This document shows, piece after piece, positions 43,195 to 53,289 of a stretch of DNA of 64,000 bases; position 1 is the stretch's first letter, and every line of letters begins with the position of its first letter. A program made the position numbers and the translations under genes. Under the pieces are notes generated by a model. The model saw only the letters and a program-made list of their open reading frames with translations. It was not told where the DNA came from and ran no database searches. Source of the stretch: JAVVHE01 sp038238915 (lineage in GTDB: Bacteria; Pseudomonadota; Alphaproteobacteria; Sphingomonadales; Sphingomonadaceae); NCBI GenBank assembly GCA_038238915.1, contig JBBSFH010000017.1, positions 15,437-79,436 of the forward strand, in the 5' to 3' direction.

Positions 43195-44583
43195 ATGATC
43201 CGCTTGTTCCGCCAGCATCTGCCCGCCCCGCTGCTCGCGCTGGGAATGATCGAAATCGCGCTGCTGTTCGCGTGCGCCGAACTGGCGTGGACGGTTCGCG
43301 CGGCGCAGGCGCATCTCGCGCAGTCCCCGCTTTCGCAGCGCATGGCCGGGCTCGTCACCTTCACCGTCGTGACGTGGCTCTCGATGCTCGCGGTCGGCGT
43401 GTATCATGCCGCCTCCTACCGCTCCTCGCGCGTCGCGGTCACGCGGATGGCGGTGGCGGTGGCGGCGTCGGTGATCCTGCTCGCGCTGGTGTTCTTCTTC
43501 TTTCCCGATGTCGCACTGTGGCGATCCATCTCGCTGTATGCCGTCGTCTTCGCCTTTTTCAGCACGCTCATCGCGCGCTGGCTGTTCCTGCGGCTTGTCG
43601 GGTGGAAAAGCTTCCGTCGGCGCGTGCTCGTGCTGGGAGCGGGCAGCCGCGCAGCCAAGCTCGAAATCCTCGCCGCGTCGCCCGAAGCGAGCTTTCTCGT
43701 CACGCGCTACGTGCGGATGACCGCCAACCCGCCCGAGGTGCTGAACTGGCAGGCGCGCGACGCGATCCCGTCGGCGGCTGCCGTCGTCGAGGCCGACGGC
43801 GTCAGCGAGGTCGTGGTGGCGATCGAGGAGCGACGCGGCGCGCTGCCGCTCGACGATCTTCTCCAGATTCGCATGACCGGCGTTCGCGTGAGCGATATTT
43901 CGAGCTTCGTCGAACAGGAGACCGGGCGGGTCGATCTCGATTCGGTGCGACCAAGCTGGCTCATCTTCACCGATGGCTACGCCGCGGGCAGCCAGCTTTC
44001 GATCGTTGGCAAGCGATTGTTCGACTTGCTGGCCAGCCTCGCGCTGCTGATCGTCGCCTCACCGTTCATGGCGGTGACCGCACTCCTCGTTAAGACGACC
44101 AGCCCCGGCACCATCTTCTACCGCCAGCAGCGTGTCGGCCGCTTCGGACGCCCGTTTGACGTGATCAAGTTCCGCTCGATGCGCGCCGACGCCGAGAAGG
44201 AAGGCAAGCCGATCTGGGCGACCAAATCCGATCCGCGGGTGACGACGGTAGGCAAGGTCATCAGGCTGACGCGGCTGGACGAGCTGCCGCAACTGGTCTG
44301 CGTCCTCAAGGGCGACATGAGCTTCGTCGGCCCGCGCCCCGAGCGGCCATTTTTCGTCGAGGATCTCGCGCGCCAGATTCCGTTCTATAACGAGCGGCAC
44401 GTGGTGAAGCCCGGCATCACCGGCTGGGCGCAGATCAACTACCCCTATGGCGCAAGCGTCGAGGACGCGCGCTGCAAGCTCGAATATGATCTCTATTATA
44501 TCAAGAATTACAGCCTCTTCCTCGATCTTCTGATCTTGATTCAAACGGTGCGCGTTGTGCTATGGCGGGACGGCTCGCGCTGA
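43195..44583 (+). CDS. Polyprenyl-phosphate sugar transferase of EPS/PEP-CTERM type (EpsB-like)
   Basis: A 462-residue membrane enzyme that loads the first sugar phosphate onto undecaprenyl phosphate. Four N-terminal helices, a CoA-binding-like Rossmann region (RVLVLGAGSRAAKL) and the C-terminal transferase domain with FDLLASLALLIVASPFM, VIKFRSMR, RLDELPQLVCVLKGDMS and PGITGWAQINYPYG. The bitopic domain fits the TIGR03013/TIGR03025 group. It sits just before PrsK, PrsR and PrsT, the regulators of PEP-CTERM/exosortase systems. Start M at 43195. Confidence 0.9.
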   Translation: MIRLFRQHLPAPLLALGMIEIALLFACAELAWTVRAAQAHLAQSPLSQRMAGLVTFTVVTWLSMLAVGVYHAASYRSSRVAVTRMAVAVAASVILLALVFFFFPDVALWRSISLYAVVFAFFSTLIARWLFLRLVGWKSFRRRVLVLGAGSRAAKLEILAASPEASFLVTRYVRMTANPPEVLNWQARDAIPSAAAVVEADGVSEVVVAIEERRGALPLDDLLQIRMTGVRVSDISSFVEQETGRVDLDSVRPSWLIFTDGYAAGSQLSIVGKRLFDLLASLALLIVASPFMAVTALLVKTTSPGTIFYRQQRVGRFGRPFDVIKFRSMRADAEKEGKPIWATKSDPRVTTVGKVIRLTRLDELPQLVCVLKGDMSFVGPRPERPFFVEDLARQIPFYNERHVVKPGITGWAQINYPYGASVEDARCKLEYDLYYIKNYSLFLDLLILIQTVRVVLWRDGSR

Positions 44584-44617
44584 TTTTGCCGCCGGGGGGC
44601 GGAAAGGACAGGACAGT

Positions 44618-46693
44618 TTGCTGACCGAAGCCGGGCTCGTCGCGCACGCGATCGCGTGCTTCTTCTTCGCGGTCCTCGCGGTGCGCTCGCTTCGGCGTGG
44701 AGCTGGCACCGATCCGTCAGGCCGCTGGCTCATCGCCGCAGCGATGATCACATCGGCGTGGGCGTTCATCTATGTCGCTGCAGCCGCGCGTGGCGGCGTG
44801 GCCGTGTTCCTGCTTTCGCCCGCGGAAAGCCTGCGTACCGGCGCGTGGATTGCGTTCATCCTCGCGCTGCTCACGCGCTCGTGGTCGCCAGCCACGCGCG
44901 GCGGATCGACCCGCGGCGTCGGACTGCTGCTGGCGGGCACGATCGCGTTCCAGCTCGTCGTCGATCTCGGCGGGCTACGCGTACCCAACGCGGATGGGTC
45001 ACCCAACTCTCTCGCGCTGCTGTTCCTGATGACACGCATGACGGTGGCGATTGGCGGACTTGTCCTCGCGCACAATCTCTACGTCAATACGGCGGTCTCA
45101 TCGCGGTGGAGCGTGCGCTTGTTGTGCATCGCGGTCGGCGGGCTGTTCAGCTACGATCTCAATCTTTACACGCTGCAATTGTTGACTGGCCACCTCAGCA
45201 GCGATCTTTTCAACATCCGCGGACTGGTCGACGCGCTGGTCGTGCCGTTGATCGCACTGTCCGCCGAGCGTTCCGAGCAGTGGCGCATCCGCCTGTCGCG
45301 CCAGGTGGTGTTCCAGACGTTCAGTCTGGTTGGCATTGGCGGCTATCTCGTCGTCATGTCCGCACTCGGCTACGGCTTGCGGCTGGTCGGCGGGGATTGG
45401 GGCCGATTGCTCCAGATCGGCTTTGTCTTCGCGGGCGTGATGCTGGCGGCGGTCGTAATCCTGTCGGGCAAATTCCGCGCGTGGGCGCGGGTGCAGGTGA
45501 ACAAGAATTTCTTTGCTTATAAATATGACTATCGACAGGAACAGCGCCGCTTCGTTGGCACGCTCTCGGGCGATGGTGACGGCACCTTGCCCGAGCGCGT
45601 GGTGCGCGCGGTCTGCCAACTTGTCGACAGCCCGGCCGGAGTGTTGTTCACGCGCGACGGTGCCGAGCATTTTACGATGGCCGCGCGCTGGAACCCGCTG
45701 GCGATCGACGTCGAAGTGCCCGCCGAAGCGCCGCTGGCGCGATATCTCGCGCAGGAAGGCCGCATCGTAAACCTCGACGAACTGCGCGACGGTGTAGGTC
45801 ACGGCGATCTCGCCGCGCCCGACTGGGCGACCGACCGGCGGTTGTGGCTGATCGTCCCCCTGATCCACAGCGATCGGCTCGCGGGCTTCATCGTGGTCGA
45901 GCGCAGCCTCGCGCACAGGCCTCTCAACTGGGAGGACTATGATCTGCTGCGTACCGCAGGCCGCCAGGCGGCGAGCTATATCGCCGAGAGCGCAAGCCAG
46001 CGCGCGCTTTCGGAGGCGCGCAAGTTCGATGAGTTCAACCGCAGATTCGCCTTTATTCTCCACGACATAAAGAATGTGGTCAGCCAGCTCAGCCTCGTCG
46101 CGCGTAACGCGGAGAAACATGGATCCAACCCGGAGTTCCAGGCAGACATGGCGGCAACACTCAATAATTCGGTCGGCCGGATGAACGATCTGCTCGCGCG
46201 GCTCGGCGCGCGCGCGGGGGAGCGGGGGGATCGGCCCGAGCGCGTGGATCTGCGTGAGCTGGTTGCGGGCGTGGCCGAACGCAAGCGGCGCGCGCACGCG
46301 CTGCTGACGGTGAAAAGCGCATGCGATCAGCCGATGTGGATCGATGCCGATGGTACGCGCCTCGAAGCCGCGATCGAACATCTGACGCAAAACGCGATCG
46401 ACGCGAGCGCGTCCGGCGATCCGATCGAACTGACGATTGCGCGCGAGGGCGTCCACGCGCGCGTGGACATCGTCGATCACGGCGCGGGCATGACCCCCGC
46501 CTTCGTGCGCGAGGCGCTGTTCGAGCCGTTCCACTCGACCAAGACGAACGGCTTCGGCGTCGGCGCTTACGAGGCGCGCGAGATCGTGCGCTCGGCGCGC
46601 GGCAGGCTCAGCGTCGTGTCTCGGGTGGATGAGGGCAGTATCTTCACGATCCTGCTGCCGCTCGCCGACGGCTATCCTACGGGCTCCGCCTGA
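44618..46693 (+). CDS. prsK: PEP-CTERM system histidine kinase PrsK
   Basis: About 691 residues. Eight or so N-terminal membrane helices (to ~residue 300), a GAF-type domain (PAGVLFTRDG on), and a kinase core: phosphoacceptor His ~481 in FILHDIKNVVSQL, then HLTQNAIDAS and DHGAGMTPAF with FGVGAYEAREIV. This order and the HDIKN motif are those of PrsK. The TTG at 44618, with AGGACAGGA in front, fits better than the upstream frame. Its TGA overlaps the ATG of prsR. Confidence 0.9.
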   Translation: MLTEAGLVAHAIACFFFAVLAVRSLRRGAGTDPSGRWLIAAAMITSAWAFIYVAAAARGGVAVFLLSPAESLRTGAWIAFILALLTRSWSPATRGGSTRGVGLLLAGTIAFQLVVDLGGLRVPNADGSPNSLALLFLMTRMTVAIGGLVLAHNLYVNTAVSSRWSVRLLCIAVGGLFSYDLNLYTLQLLTGHLSSDLFNIRGLVDALVVPLIALSAERSEQWRIRLSRQVVFQTFSLVGIGGYLVVMSALGYGLRLVGGDWGRLLQIGFVFAGVMLAAVVILSGKFRAWARVQVNKNFFAYKYDYRQEQRRFVGTLSGDGDGTLPERVVRAVCQLVDSPAGVLFTRDGAEHFTMAARWNPLAIDVEVPAEAPLARYLAQEGRIVNLDELRDGVGHGDLAAPDWATDRRLWLIVPLIHSDRLAGFIVVERSLAHRPLNWEDYDLLRTAGRQAASYIAESASQRALSEARKFDEFNRRFAFILHDIKNVVSQLSLVARNAEKHGSNPEFQADMAATLNNSVGRMNDLLARLGARAGERGDRPERVDLRELVAGVAERKRRAHALLTVKSACDQPMWIDADGTRLEAAIEHLTQNAIDASASGDPIELTIAREGVHARVDIVDHGAGMTPAFVREALFEPFHSTKTNGFGVGAYEAREIVRSARGRLSVVSRVDEGSIFTILLPLADGYPTGSA

Positions 46694-48060
46694 TGACGAC
46701 CTTCGCCGCCGATCCGCGTCCCAAGCTGCTCGTTGTGGAGGACGATGAGGGCCTCGCGCGTCAGCTTCGCTGGAGCTACGAGGATTATGACGTCCTTGTC
46801 GCGCCCGACCGCGCGACCGCGATCGATCTGCTGCGGATGCACGAGCCTGCGGTCGCGACGCTCGATCTCGGTCTGCCGCCCGACCCCGATGGCACGACCG
46901 AGGGCTTCGCGGCACTCGCCGAACTGCTGCGGCTGAAGCGCGAAATGAAGATCGTGGTGGCGAGCGGCCACGGGGCGCGCGAAAGCGCGCTGCGCGCGGT
47001 GGCGATGGGCGCGTATGATTTCTACCAGAAGCCCGTCGATTTCGACGAGCTTGGCCTGATCGTGCGCCGCGCCTTCCACGTCGCCGATCTCGAAGCCGAA
47101 AACCGCCGCCTGCAAGTCAAAGTGGATGCAAGCTCGCTTGGCGGGCTGATTACTGCGGCACCCGAAATGCTTCAGGTCACACGCATGATTGAGCGCGTTG
47201 CCGATAACAACATCTCGGTGATGCTGCTTGGCGCGAGCGGCACGGGCAAGGAAGTGCTCGCCCGCGCGCTGCACGCCAAGAGCGCGCGTGCCGAAGCCCA
47301 GTTCGTCGCGATCAATTGCGCGTCGATCCCCGATACGCTGCTCGAAGCCGAGTTGTTCGGTTACGAGAAGGGCGCATTCACCGGCGCCATCAAGATGACC
47401 GAGGGGAAGATCGAGCTTGCCAATGGCGGCACCCTGTTCATCGACGAAGTTGGCGATATTCCGCTGTCGGTGCAGGTCAAGCTGTTACGGTTTCTGCAGG
47501 AGCGCGTGGTCGAGCGGATCGGTGGGCGCAAGCCGATCACGGTCGATACGCGCGTCGTCGCTGCCACACACCGCGATGTCGAAGCGATGGTGCGCGAGGG
47601 CACGTTCCGCGAGGATCTCTATTACCGCCTCGCCGAGATCACGATCAAAATCCCCGCGCTCGCCGAGCGCCTCGGCGATGCGACGCTGCTCGCGCATCAC
47701 TTCGTGCGCCGCTTCAGCCGCGAAATGGACCGGCCGCTCAAGAGCTTTTCGTCCGATGCGCTGACCGCGATGACGCACTGGCACTGGCCAGGCAACGTGC
47801 GCGAACTCGAAAACCGCATCAAGCGCGCGATCGTGCTTTCAGATGAGCGGCGGATCACGGCGGCGGATCTCGATCTGGTGCCCAATGGCGATGGCGACTT
47901 GCTCAATCTGAAGACCGTGCGCGAGACTGCGGATCGCGCAGCGATTCGCACCGCGCTGGCGCGGTCTGAAAACAGCGTGACCGGCGCGGCCAGGCTGCTC
48001 GGCGTCAGTCGCCCGACGCTCTACGACCTCATTCGCCAATATGGGGTTGAAATCAGCTGA
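46693..48060 (+). CDS. prsR: PEP-CTERM-box response regulator PrsR (sigma-54 activator)
   Basis: A 455-residue NtrC-family regulator. Receiver domain (LLVVEDDEGLARQL, phosphoacceptor Asp in ATLDLGLPP, Lys in FYQKPVDF), AAA+ domain (LGASGTGKEVLARALH, GAFTGA for sigma-54 contact, FIDEVGDIP), and a Fis-type HTH at the end (SVTGAARLLGVSRPTLYDLI). Coupled with its kinase prsK. It would switch on sigma-54 promoters of the exopolysaccharide and PEP-CTERM genes. Confidence 0.93.
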   Translation: MTTFAADPRPKLLVVEDDEGLARQLRWSYEDYDVLVAPDRATAIDLLRMHEPAVATLDLGLPPDPDGTTEGFAALAELLRLKREMKIVVASGHGARESALRAVAMGAYDFYQKPVDFDELGLIVRRAFHVADLEAENRRLQVKVDASSLGGLITAAPEMLQVTRMIERVADNNISVMLLGASGTGKEVLARALHAKSARAEAQFVAINCASIPDTLLEAELFGYEKGAFTGAIKMTEGKIELANGGTLFIDEVGDIPLSVQVKLLRFLQERVVERIGGRKPITVDTRVVAATHRDVEAMVREGTFREDLYYRLAEITIKIPALAERLGDATLLAHHFVRRFSREMDRPLKSFSSDALTAMTHWHWPGNVRELENRIKRAIVLSDERRITAADLDLVPNGDGDLLNLKTVRETADRAAIRTALARSENSVTGAARLLGVSRPTLYDLIRQYGVEIS

Positions 48061-48116
48061 TCGAGCCTTGCCAGGGTCTAGCGCCTTGACAAGCGGGGAC
48101 GGGAACGGCCGTTAGC

Positions 48117-50936
48117 ATGGACTCATTGCCGGGGAGAATTCGCTTGCGTCATCCGTACGTTGTCCACGCCGCCGCCGTCGCCGCACTGGTTGCTGCCGTC
48201 GCGCCCGCTCACGCCGATGTGGCGGGGAGCGCGGCTGCATACACGCAAGCCTTCAACCATTTCGAAGCCGGAGACCTTCGCGCCGCGCGGGTGGAGTTGC
48301 TGAACGCGCTCAAGGCAAATCCCAACAATGCCAACGCGCGCCTGCTGCTCGCGCGCGTCCTGCTCGCGCGCGGCGCGGGGGTTGCGGCGCAGGCCGAAAT
48401 CGATCGCGCGATCAAGGCGGGAGTTCCGCGCGAGAAAACCTATCATCTGACCGCGAATGCCCTGCTGCTCGATGGCAAGGCGAGCCAGGCGCTCGCCATG
48501 GCGCGCGACCCGCGCATTCCCCCGCAATTCGGTGCTTATGCCGCACGGATGCGTGGGCGCGCGCAGATCACACTCGGTAGCACCGCCGAAGGTGGACGCT
48601 CGATCGAGGAAGCCGTTCGGCTCGCGCCGAACAATGTGGAGGCGCTCGTCGATCTCGCACGCTATCAGGCGGGGTCACGCGACATTCCGGCGGCGGAGCG
48701 ATCGGTGGATCGCGCGCTCGCGATCAAGCCCGGCAATGTCGATGCACTCAACCTCAAGGGCGGCATCGTGCGCGCGACAAAGGGTCTGCCGCAGAGCCTC
48801 GCGTTTTATGATCGCGCGCTCAAGAGCGATGCGAACAGCATCGAAACGCTGCTCGAACGTGCCGCGACGCTGTCCGATCTTGGCCGCCTCGATGCTGCGC
48901 GCACCGATATCAAGGAGGTGATGGGGCTGATCCCCAATCATCCGATTGTGCTCTATCTGTCCGCCGCGATCGCCGCGCGCGAAGGCAAGTTCCAGGACGC
49001 GCAGACGCTGCTCGGCCAGACCAAGGGCCTGCTCGACAAATATCCCCCGGCGCAGTTCCTGCGCGCGCGGCTTGCAATGCAGCAGAAGAACCTGGGGGTG
49101 GCGGTCGAGACGTTGAGCGCGCTTGTTGCCGAACAGCCCGCCAATCCGATCGCCCGGCGGATGCTCGCTCTGGTCCAGCTTCAGCGCGGCGATCCGCGCG
49201 GCGCGCTGGCCTCGCTCGAACCGCTCGCCAAGCAGACCGATCTCGATGCGCAGACGCTGGCGATGTTTGGTCAAGCATACGCGCAAACGGGCGATTTCTC
49301 GAGCGCGCAGGGCTTCTACCAGCGCGCCGCCAAGCTCGCGCCGAACCTGCCGCAGCTCGACACGCAGATCGCGATGACGCGTCTCGCGCAGGGCGATCCG
49401 GCGGGTGCAATCGCCGGGCTGAACGGGGTGCTCAAAACCGATCCCAAATCGCTCCAGGCGCTGATGAGCCTCACCTACGTGCAGTTGCGCCTGCGCGATT
49501 ATCGCGCCGCGGCTGTTACGGCCGAACGGCTGATCGCCGCCCATCCCGATCTGCCGGTCTCGTATAACCTGCACGGCACGGCAGCGCTTGGCATGGGCGA
49601 TACCAAGCGCGCGGAGGCGGATTTCCGCGCTGCGCTGGCGAAAGACCCCAAATTCCTCGACGCGCGGCGCAACCTCGCGCAGCTGTTCCTCGTCACCAAT
49701 CGCGCCGACGCGGGCAAGGCCGAACTCCGCTCGATCGTCGCGGGCGAACCTTCGGACGTGCGCTCGCTCATGCTGCTCGCCGATGTTGCCGGCCAGGCAA
49801 AGGCGTGGCCCGAGCGGCTCGACTGGCTGCGCCGCGCGGTGCTGGTCAATCCGCGCGACCCGCAACCGCGCGCGGCGCTGGTGCAGACCTATGTCGCTGC
49901 GGGCAATCCCGGCCAGGCGTTGACCGAGGCGGCGGCGATCGCGCGCGAACGCCCAACCGATCCCGCCGCACTGCAGTTGCTCGCGGGTGCTCAGGCGGCC
50001 AACAAGCAGAACGACGCCGCGCTCGCGACCCTCAAGCAACTCGTCGCGGTTGCGCCCACGGCACCCGGAGCACGGCTGCTGCTCGCGCGCTTCCAGGCGA
50101 CGGTGGGCGGACCTTCGGGATTGTCGGACGCGCGCGCTACGCTCGAAGGCATGGCCAAGCTGGGCGGCAAGGCGACCGAGCAGGCGTACGTCAGCCTCAT
50201 CCAGCTCGAAATGTCCGCGAAGAACCCGGATGCGGCGCTTGCGGTCGCGGCGCGGCTGCGAGCCGTCACGCCGCAGAAGGTCGCGGTCGACAAGATGGTT
50301 GGCGATATCAATCTCGCGGCCGGGCGCGGCCCCGCCGCGCTCGCCGCATACGAGCACGTCCGCGCGAGCGCGGACAATGCGCAGGTGGCGGTGCTGATTG
50401 CGCGCGCCCAGGCCGCAATGGGCCAGCGTGATGCGGGGATGAAGACGTTGCAGGACTATCGCGCGAAACATCCCAAGGATCTGATGGCGAGCGTCGCGGT
50501 CGCGGACATGGCCATCACGCGCAAGGACTGGCGGGGCGCGATCGATACCTATCTGTCGATGAAGAACACGCCGGCTGCGGGCAGCGCCGCCGTGCTCAAC
50601 AATCTCGCCTTTGCCTACAACGAAATCGGCGACCCGCGCGCGGTCGCGGCAGCCGCGCGTGCCAACCAGATCGCGCCAGGCCAGCCGACGATCGAGGATA
50701 CCTATGGCTGGGTGCTGACCAAGAACGGCCGCGATCCCAAGCACGCTCTGGCACTGCTGCAGGCCGCAGCCAAGGCGGCACCGGGCGATCCCAATATCCG
50801 CTATCACCTCGGCATGGCCTACAAGGCCAATGGCATGAAGAGCGAGGCGGCGCGCGAACTCAAGGCCGCGATTGCTACACCGGGGCTCGACGATGCGGTG
50901 CCCGCGCGGCAGGCGCTGGCGGCGGTGGGGGGCTAA
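48117..50936 (+). CDS. prsT: PEP-CTERM system TPR-repeat protein PrsT
   Basis: A 939-residue periplasmic protein. Signal peptide VHAAAVAALVAAVAPAHA (cut at AHA), then more than twenty TPR-like helices (SPAALKANPNNANARLLLAR-type repeats). The gene follows prsR and matches the role and length of PrsT. It probably acts as a lipoprotein-less scaffold for polysaccharide export. No exosortase or PEP-CTERM substrate lies nearby in this window. Confidence 0.9.
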   Translation: MDSLPGRIRLRHPYVVHAAAVAALVAAVAPAHADVAGSAAAYTQAFNHFEAGDLRAARVELLNALKANPNNANARLLLARVLLARGAGVAAQAEIDRAIKAGVPREKTYHLTANALLLDGKASQALAMARDPRIPPQFGAYAARMRGRAQITLGSTAEGGRSIEEAVRLAPNNVEALVDLARYQAGSRDIPAAERSVDRALAIKPGNVDALNLKGGIVRATKGLPQSLAFYDRALKSDANSIETLLERAATLSDLGRLDAARTDIKEVMGLIPNHPIVLYLSAAIAAREGKFQDAQTLLGQTKGLLDKYPPAQFLRARLAMQQKNLGVAVETLSALVAEQPANPIARRMLALVQLQRGDPRGALASLEPLAKQTDLDAQTLAMFGQAYAQTGDFSSAQGFYQRAAKLAPNLPQLDTQIAMTRLAQGDPAGAIAGLNGVLKTDPKSLQALMSLTYVQLRLRDYRAAAVTAERLIAAHPDLPVSYNLHGTAALGMGDTKRAEADFRAALAKDPKFLDARRNLAQLFLVTNRADAGKAELRSIVAGEPSDVRSLMLLADVAGQAKAWPERLDWLRRAVLVNPRDPQPRAALVQTYVAAGNPGQALTEAAAIARERPTDPAALQLLAGAQAANKQNDAALATLKQLVAVAPTAPGARLLLARFQATVGGPSGLSDARATLEGMAKLGGKATEQAYVSLIQLEMSAKNPDAALAVAARLRAVTPQKVAVDKMVGDINLAAGRGPAALAAYEHVRASADNAQVAVLIARAQAAMGQRDAGMKTLQDYRAKHPKDLMASVAVADMAITRKDWRGAIDTYLSMKNTPAAGSAAVLNNLAFAYNEIGDPRAVAAAARANQIAPGQPTIEDTYGWVLTKNGRDPKHALALLQAAAKAAPGDPNIRYHLGMAYKANGMKSEAARELKAAIATPGLDDAVPARQALAAVGG

Positions 50937-51100
50937 GCGCGGGGTGTTGTTGCTGGGGCGGCGTGCTGGCGAAAACCCGGCCTTGAAGCGGTCAGCCGAC
51001 ATCGTCCCGCTTCTGGTAGGTACAATTCACCACGAGCGGCTTCGGAACCAAGTTGGTCATCGCAGAACGTCGATCGACAGAGGAATCCGGAGATGCTTTT

Positions 51101-52189
51101 CTACTCTGAAACTCCGGCGGGCTCAGCTGCTACGCGAGAAAAGAAGATCACGACCCGCAGGCCCTCGTTCGGCGCGGAATGGACTTCCAATTGGGCCTTG
51201 GCATTCTGCTTTAAGGATTGAGCAATTACTGCTCCAAGCTTGCCGGACTGCGGCCAAGTCGCCCCCTGCGGCAAACCGACACCATCATCGGAAATGACGA
51301 CGCGGCATCCATCACTGTCAACCAGACTGGAAAGCGTGATTGTACCGCCGTCGCGCCCCACGAAAGCGTGCTTCAGGGCGTTTATCATCAGCTCGTTAAC
51401 AACCAGGCCTGTCGGCATGGCGACATTGATTGAAACCGGCCAGGTATCGACTTTCAGATTCAGTCGGATACCCTCCATAGCATGAGCTTCCATCACCGAA
51501 GAGGCCACTTTGCTCAGATAGACACCGAGATCGACGGCATCACTTGCGCCCTCTCCCGACAAGAGGTCATAAAGCAGGGCCAGCGAATTGATGCGACCCG
51601 CCAGCCGATCGAACCGCTCGCCTGTCTCTTCATCGGCAAACTTTCGTGCTTCCATCCGGATCAGCGCCGTGATCATCTGGAGATTGTTCTTGACGCGGTG
51701 CTGCAACTCCCGAAGCAAGACGTCCTTATCCCGCAAGCTCTGACCATGTTGCTCGCTCGGGTTTCGACTTGGTCGCCCTGTCTTCGCGAGCGCAACCAGC
51801 CGAAATAACGGCACCCCGTCGTCGCTTTCAATCGTGTTCGACCATGCGTCGACGTCCAGCTGGCCGCCTTCACGATCTATTGTAAAGGCTCCAATATATT
51901 CTTCATCACATCGCACCGCCTCACCCAAAGGCGTATCGTCCCCGGGCACTGTCGCCACGCCCGGAAGTATCTTCCAGTCCTTGCCCTCAATAGCCGCCGC
52001 TGTCTGACCTGTCAGACGCTCGAACTCCAGGTTACAATATGTGATCGCCTCCGATGGATGCAGTTCCGCCACAGCGATTGCAACCGGAACATGGTCCAGA
52101 AATTGCTTGAACCGATCGCTCTCCAGAGCTTCCGCAAGGCCAGGGGTCGCCAAAAGCTGCTGCATGTCCGCAGCGTCCTGATCTTTCAT
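51101..52189 (-). CDS. PAS-HWE-type sensor histidine kinase
   Basis: A 362-residue cytosolic kinase. PAS domain (HVPVAIAVAELHPSEAITYC on, about 30-140), then HisKA_2 with H164 in LLRELQHRVKNNLQM, and HATPase (NELMINALKHAF, DDGVGLP). No membrane helices. The group often acts in the general stress response of Alphaproteobacteria with PhyR-type regulators, or in light/redox sensing; here no partner gene is adjacent. Confidence 0.88.
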   Translation of the reverse strand: MKDQDAADMQQLLATPGLAEALESDRFKQFLDHVPVAIAVAELHPSEAITYCNLEFERLTGQTAAAIEGKDWKILPGVATVPGDDTPLGEAVRCDEEYIGAFTIDREGGQLDVDAWSNTIESDDGVPLFRLVALAKTGRPSRNPSEQHGQSLRDKDVLLRELQHRVKNNLQMITALIRMEARKFADEETGERFDRLAGRINSLALLYDLLSGEGASDAVDLGVYLSKVASSVMEAHAMEGIRLNLKVDTWPVSINVAMPTGLVVNELMINALKHAFVGRDGGTITLSSLVDSDGCRVVISDDGVGLPQGATWPQSGKLGAVIAQSLKQNAKAQLEVHSAPNEGLRVVIFFSRVAAEPAGVSE

Positions 52190-52257
52190 TTTCCACTCTC
52201 ACAAGCCAATTTGAGGCTCGCTAACAGCCGGGAACGTAACTAGCGAGACCATCGACA

Positions 52258-53289
52258 TCACCCCAGCGCCAGATCACCGCCTTCGGGCATCGCGAAATAG
52301 GCCGACACCGCAGCGTCGGTGACTTCGGCGAGCGTAGGGGGGTTCCAGCGCGGCGTGCGGTCCTTGTCGATCAGTTGCGCGCGCACGCCCTCGTAGAAAT
52401 CATCGCCGTGCCGCAGCGCGCACACCACGCGGTATTCGTTGCGCAGCGCCGCGCGCACATCGCCCACGCCGCCGCGCGCGAGCATTGCCAGCGCGAGCTT
52501 GCACGCGGTGGGCGACATGCGGCGCACTGTCGCCGCCTCCTTCGCCGCCCATTCGCCGCCATCGGCATCGAGCGCCGCAAGGATTGCTTCCACCGTGTCA
52601 GCAGCGAACAGCCGATCGATCGCGGCGCGGTTGGCGCTGATCCGCGCGGGTCCGGGCACCTGCGCCAATCGGGCCAGCGCCTCGTCCGCAGGCTCGCCCG
52701 CCGCGAGCGCGTCCTCGATCGCGCCCAATTGCTCGCTCGCGGCGAAATGCGTGGCCACCCCGGTCGCCAGCGCCTCGGCACCATCGAGCCGCGCGCCCGT
52801 CAGCGCGAGGAAACGCCCGAGCGCACCCATGCGGCCGAGCACCGCGGTCGATCCGACATCGGGTACCATGCCGATCCCGGTCTCGGGCATTGCCCACAGC
52901 GTGCGTTCGGTCGCGACGCGGTAGCGGCCGTGGACCGATACGCCGACGCCCCCGCCCATCGTCACCCCGTCCATCAGCGCGATGTACGTCTTGGGGAAGG
53001 CGGCGATTGCGGCGTTCATGCGATATTCGGTGGTGAAGAATTCCTCCCAGCCCGCCGTCCCCGCGCGACCCGCGCGCGCGACACTGACCACATCGCCCCC
53101 CGCGCAGAACGCACGATCGCCCGCACCCCGGATCGCTACCGCGCGCACGGCGGGATCAGCAGCGAACATGTCCAGCGCGCGGTGCAGCGCGGCGCACATC
53201 CCGATGTTGAGCGCGTTCAGCGCTTGCGGCCTGTCGAGCGTCAGCAGCCCCAGCGCGCCGCGTGTTTCGTGCAATACCTCTTGCGTCAT
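52258..53289 (-). CDS. Enoyl-CoA hydratase/isomerase family (3-hydroxyisobutyryl-CoA hydrolase-like)
   Basis: A 343-residue crotonase. GDRAFCAGGDVVSV and MGGGVGVSVHGRYRVAT form the oxyanion hole; WAMPETGIGMVPDVG includes the family Glu; the extended C-terminus (RTPRWNPPTLAEV) is typical of HIBYL-CoA hydrolase of valine breakdown. Start at 53289; the coding region overlaps the stop of the nitrilase-type gene (ATGA). Confidence 0.88.
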   Translation of the reverse strand: MTQEVLHETRGALGLLTLDRPQALNALNIGMCAALHRALDMFAADPAVRAVAIRGAGDRAFCAGGDVVSVARAGRAGTAGWEEFFTTEYRMNAAIAAFPKTYIALMDGVTMGGGVGVSVHGRYRVATERTLWAMPETGIGMVPDVGSTAVLGRMGALGRFLALTGARLDGAEALATGVATHFAASEQLGAIEDALAAGEPADEALARLAQVPGPARISANRAAIDRLFAADTVEAILAALDADGGEWAAKEAATVRRMSPTACKLALAMLARGGVGDVRAALRNEYRVVCALRHGDDFYEGVRAQLIDKDRTPRWNPPTLAEVTDAAVSAYFAMPEGGDLALG

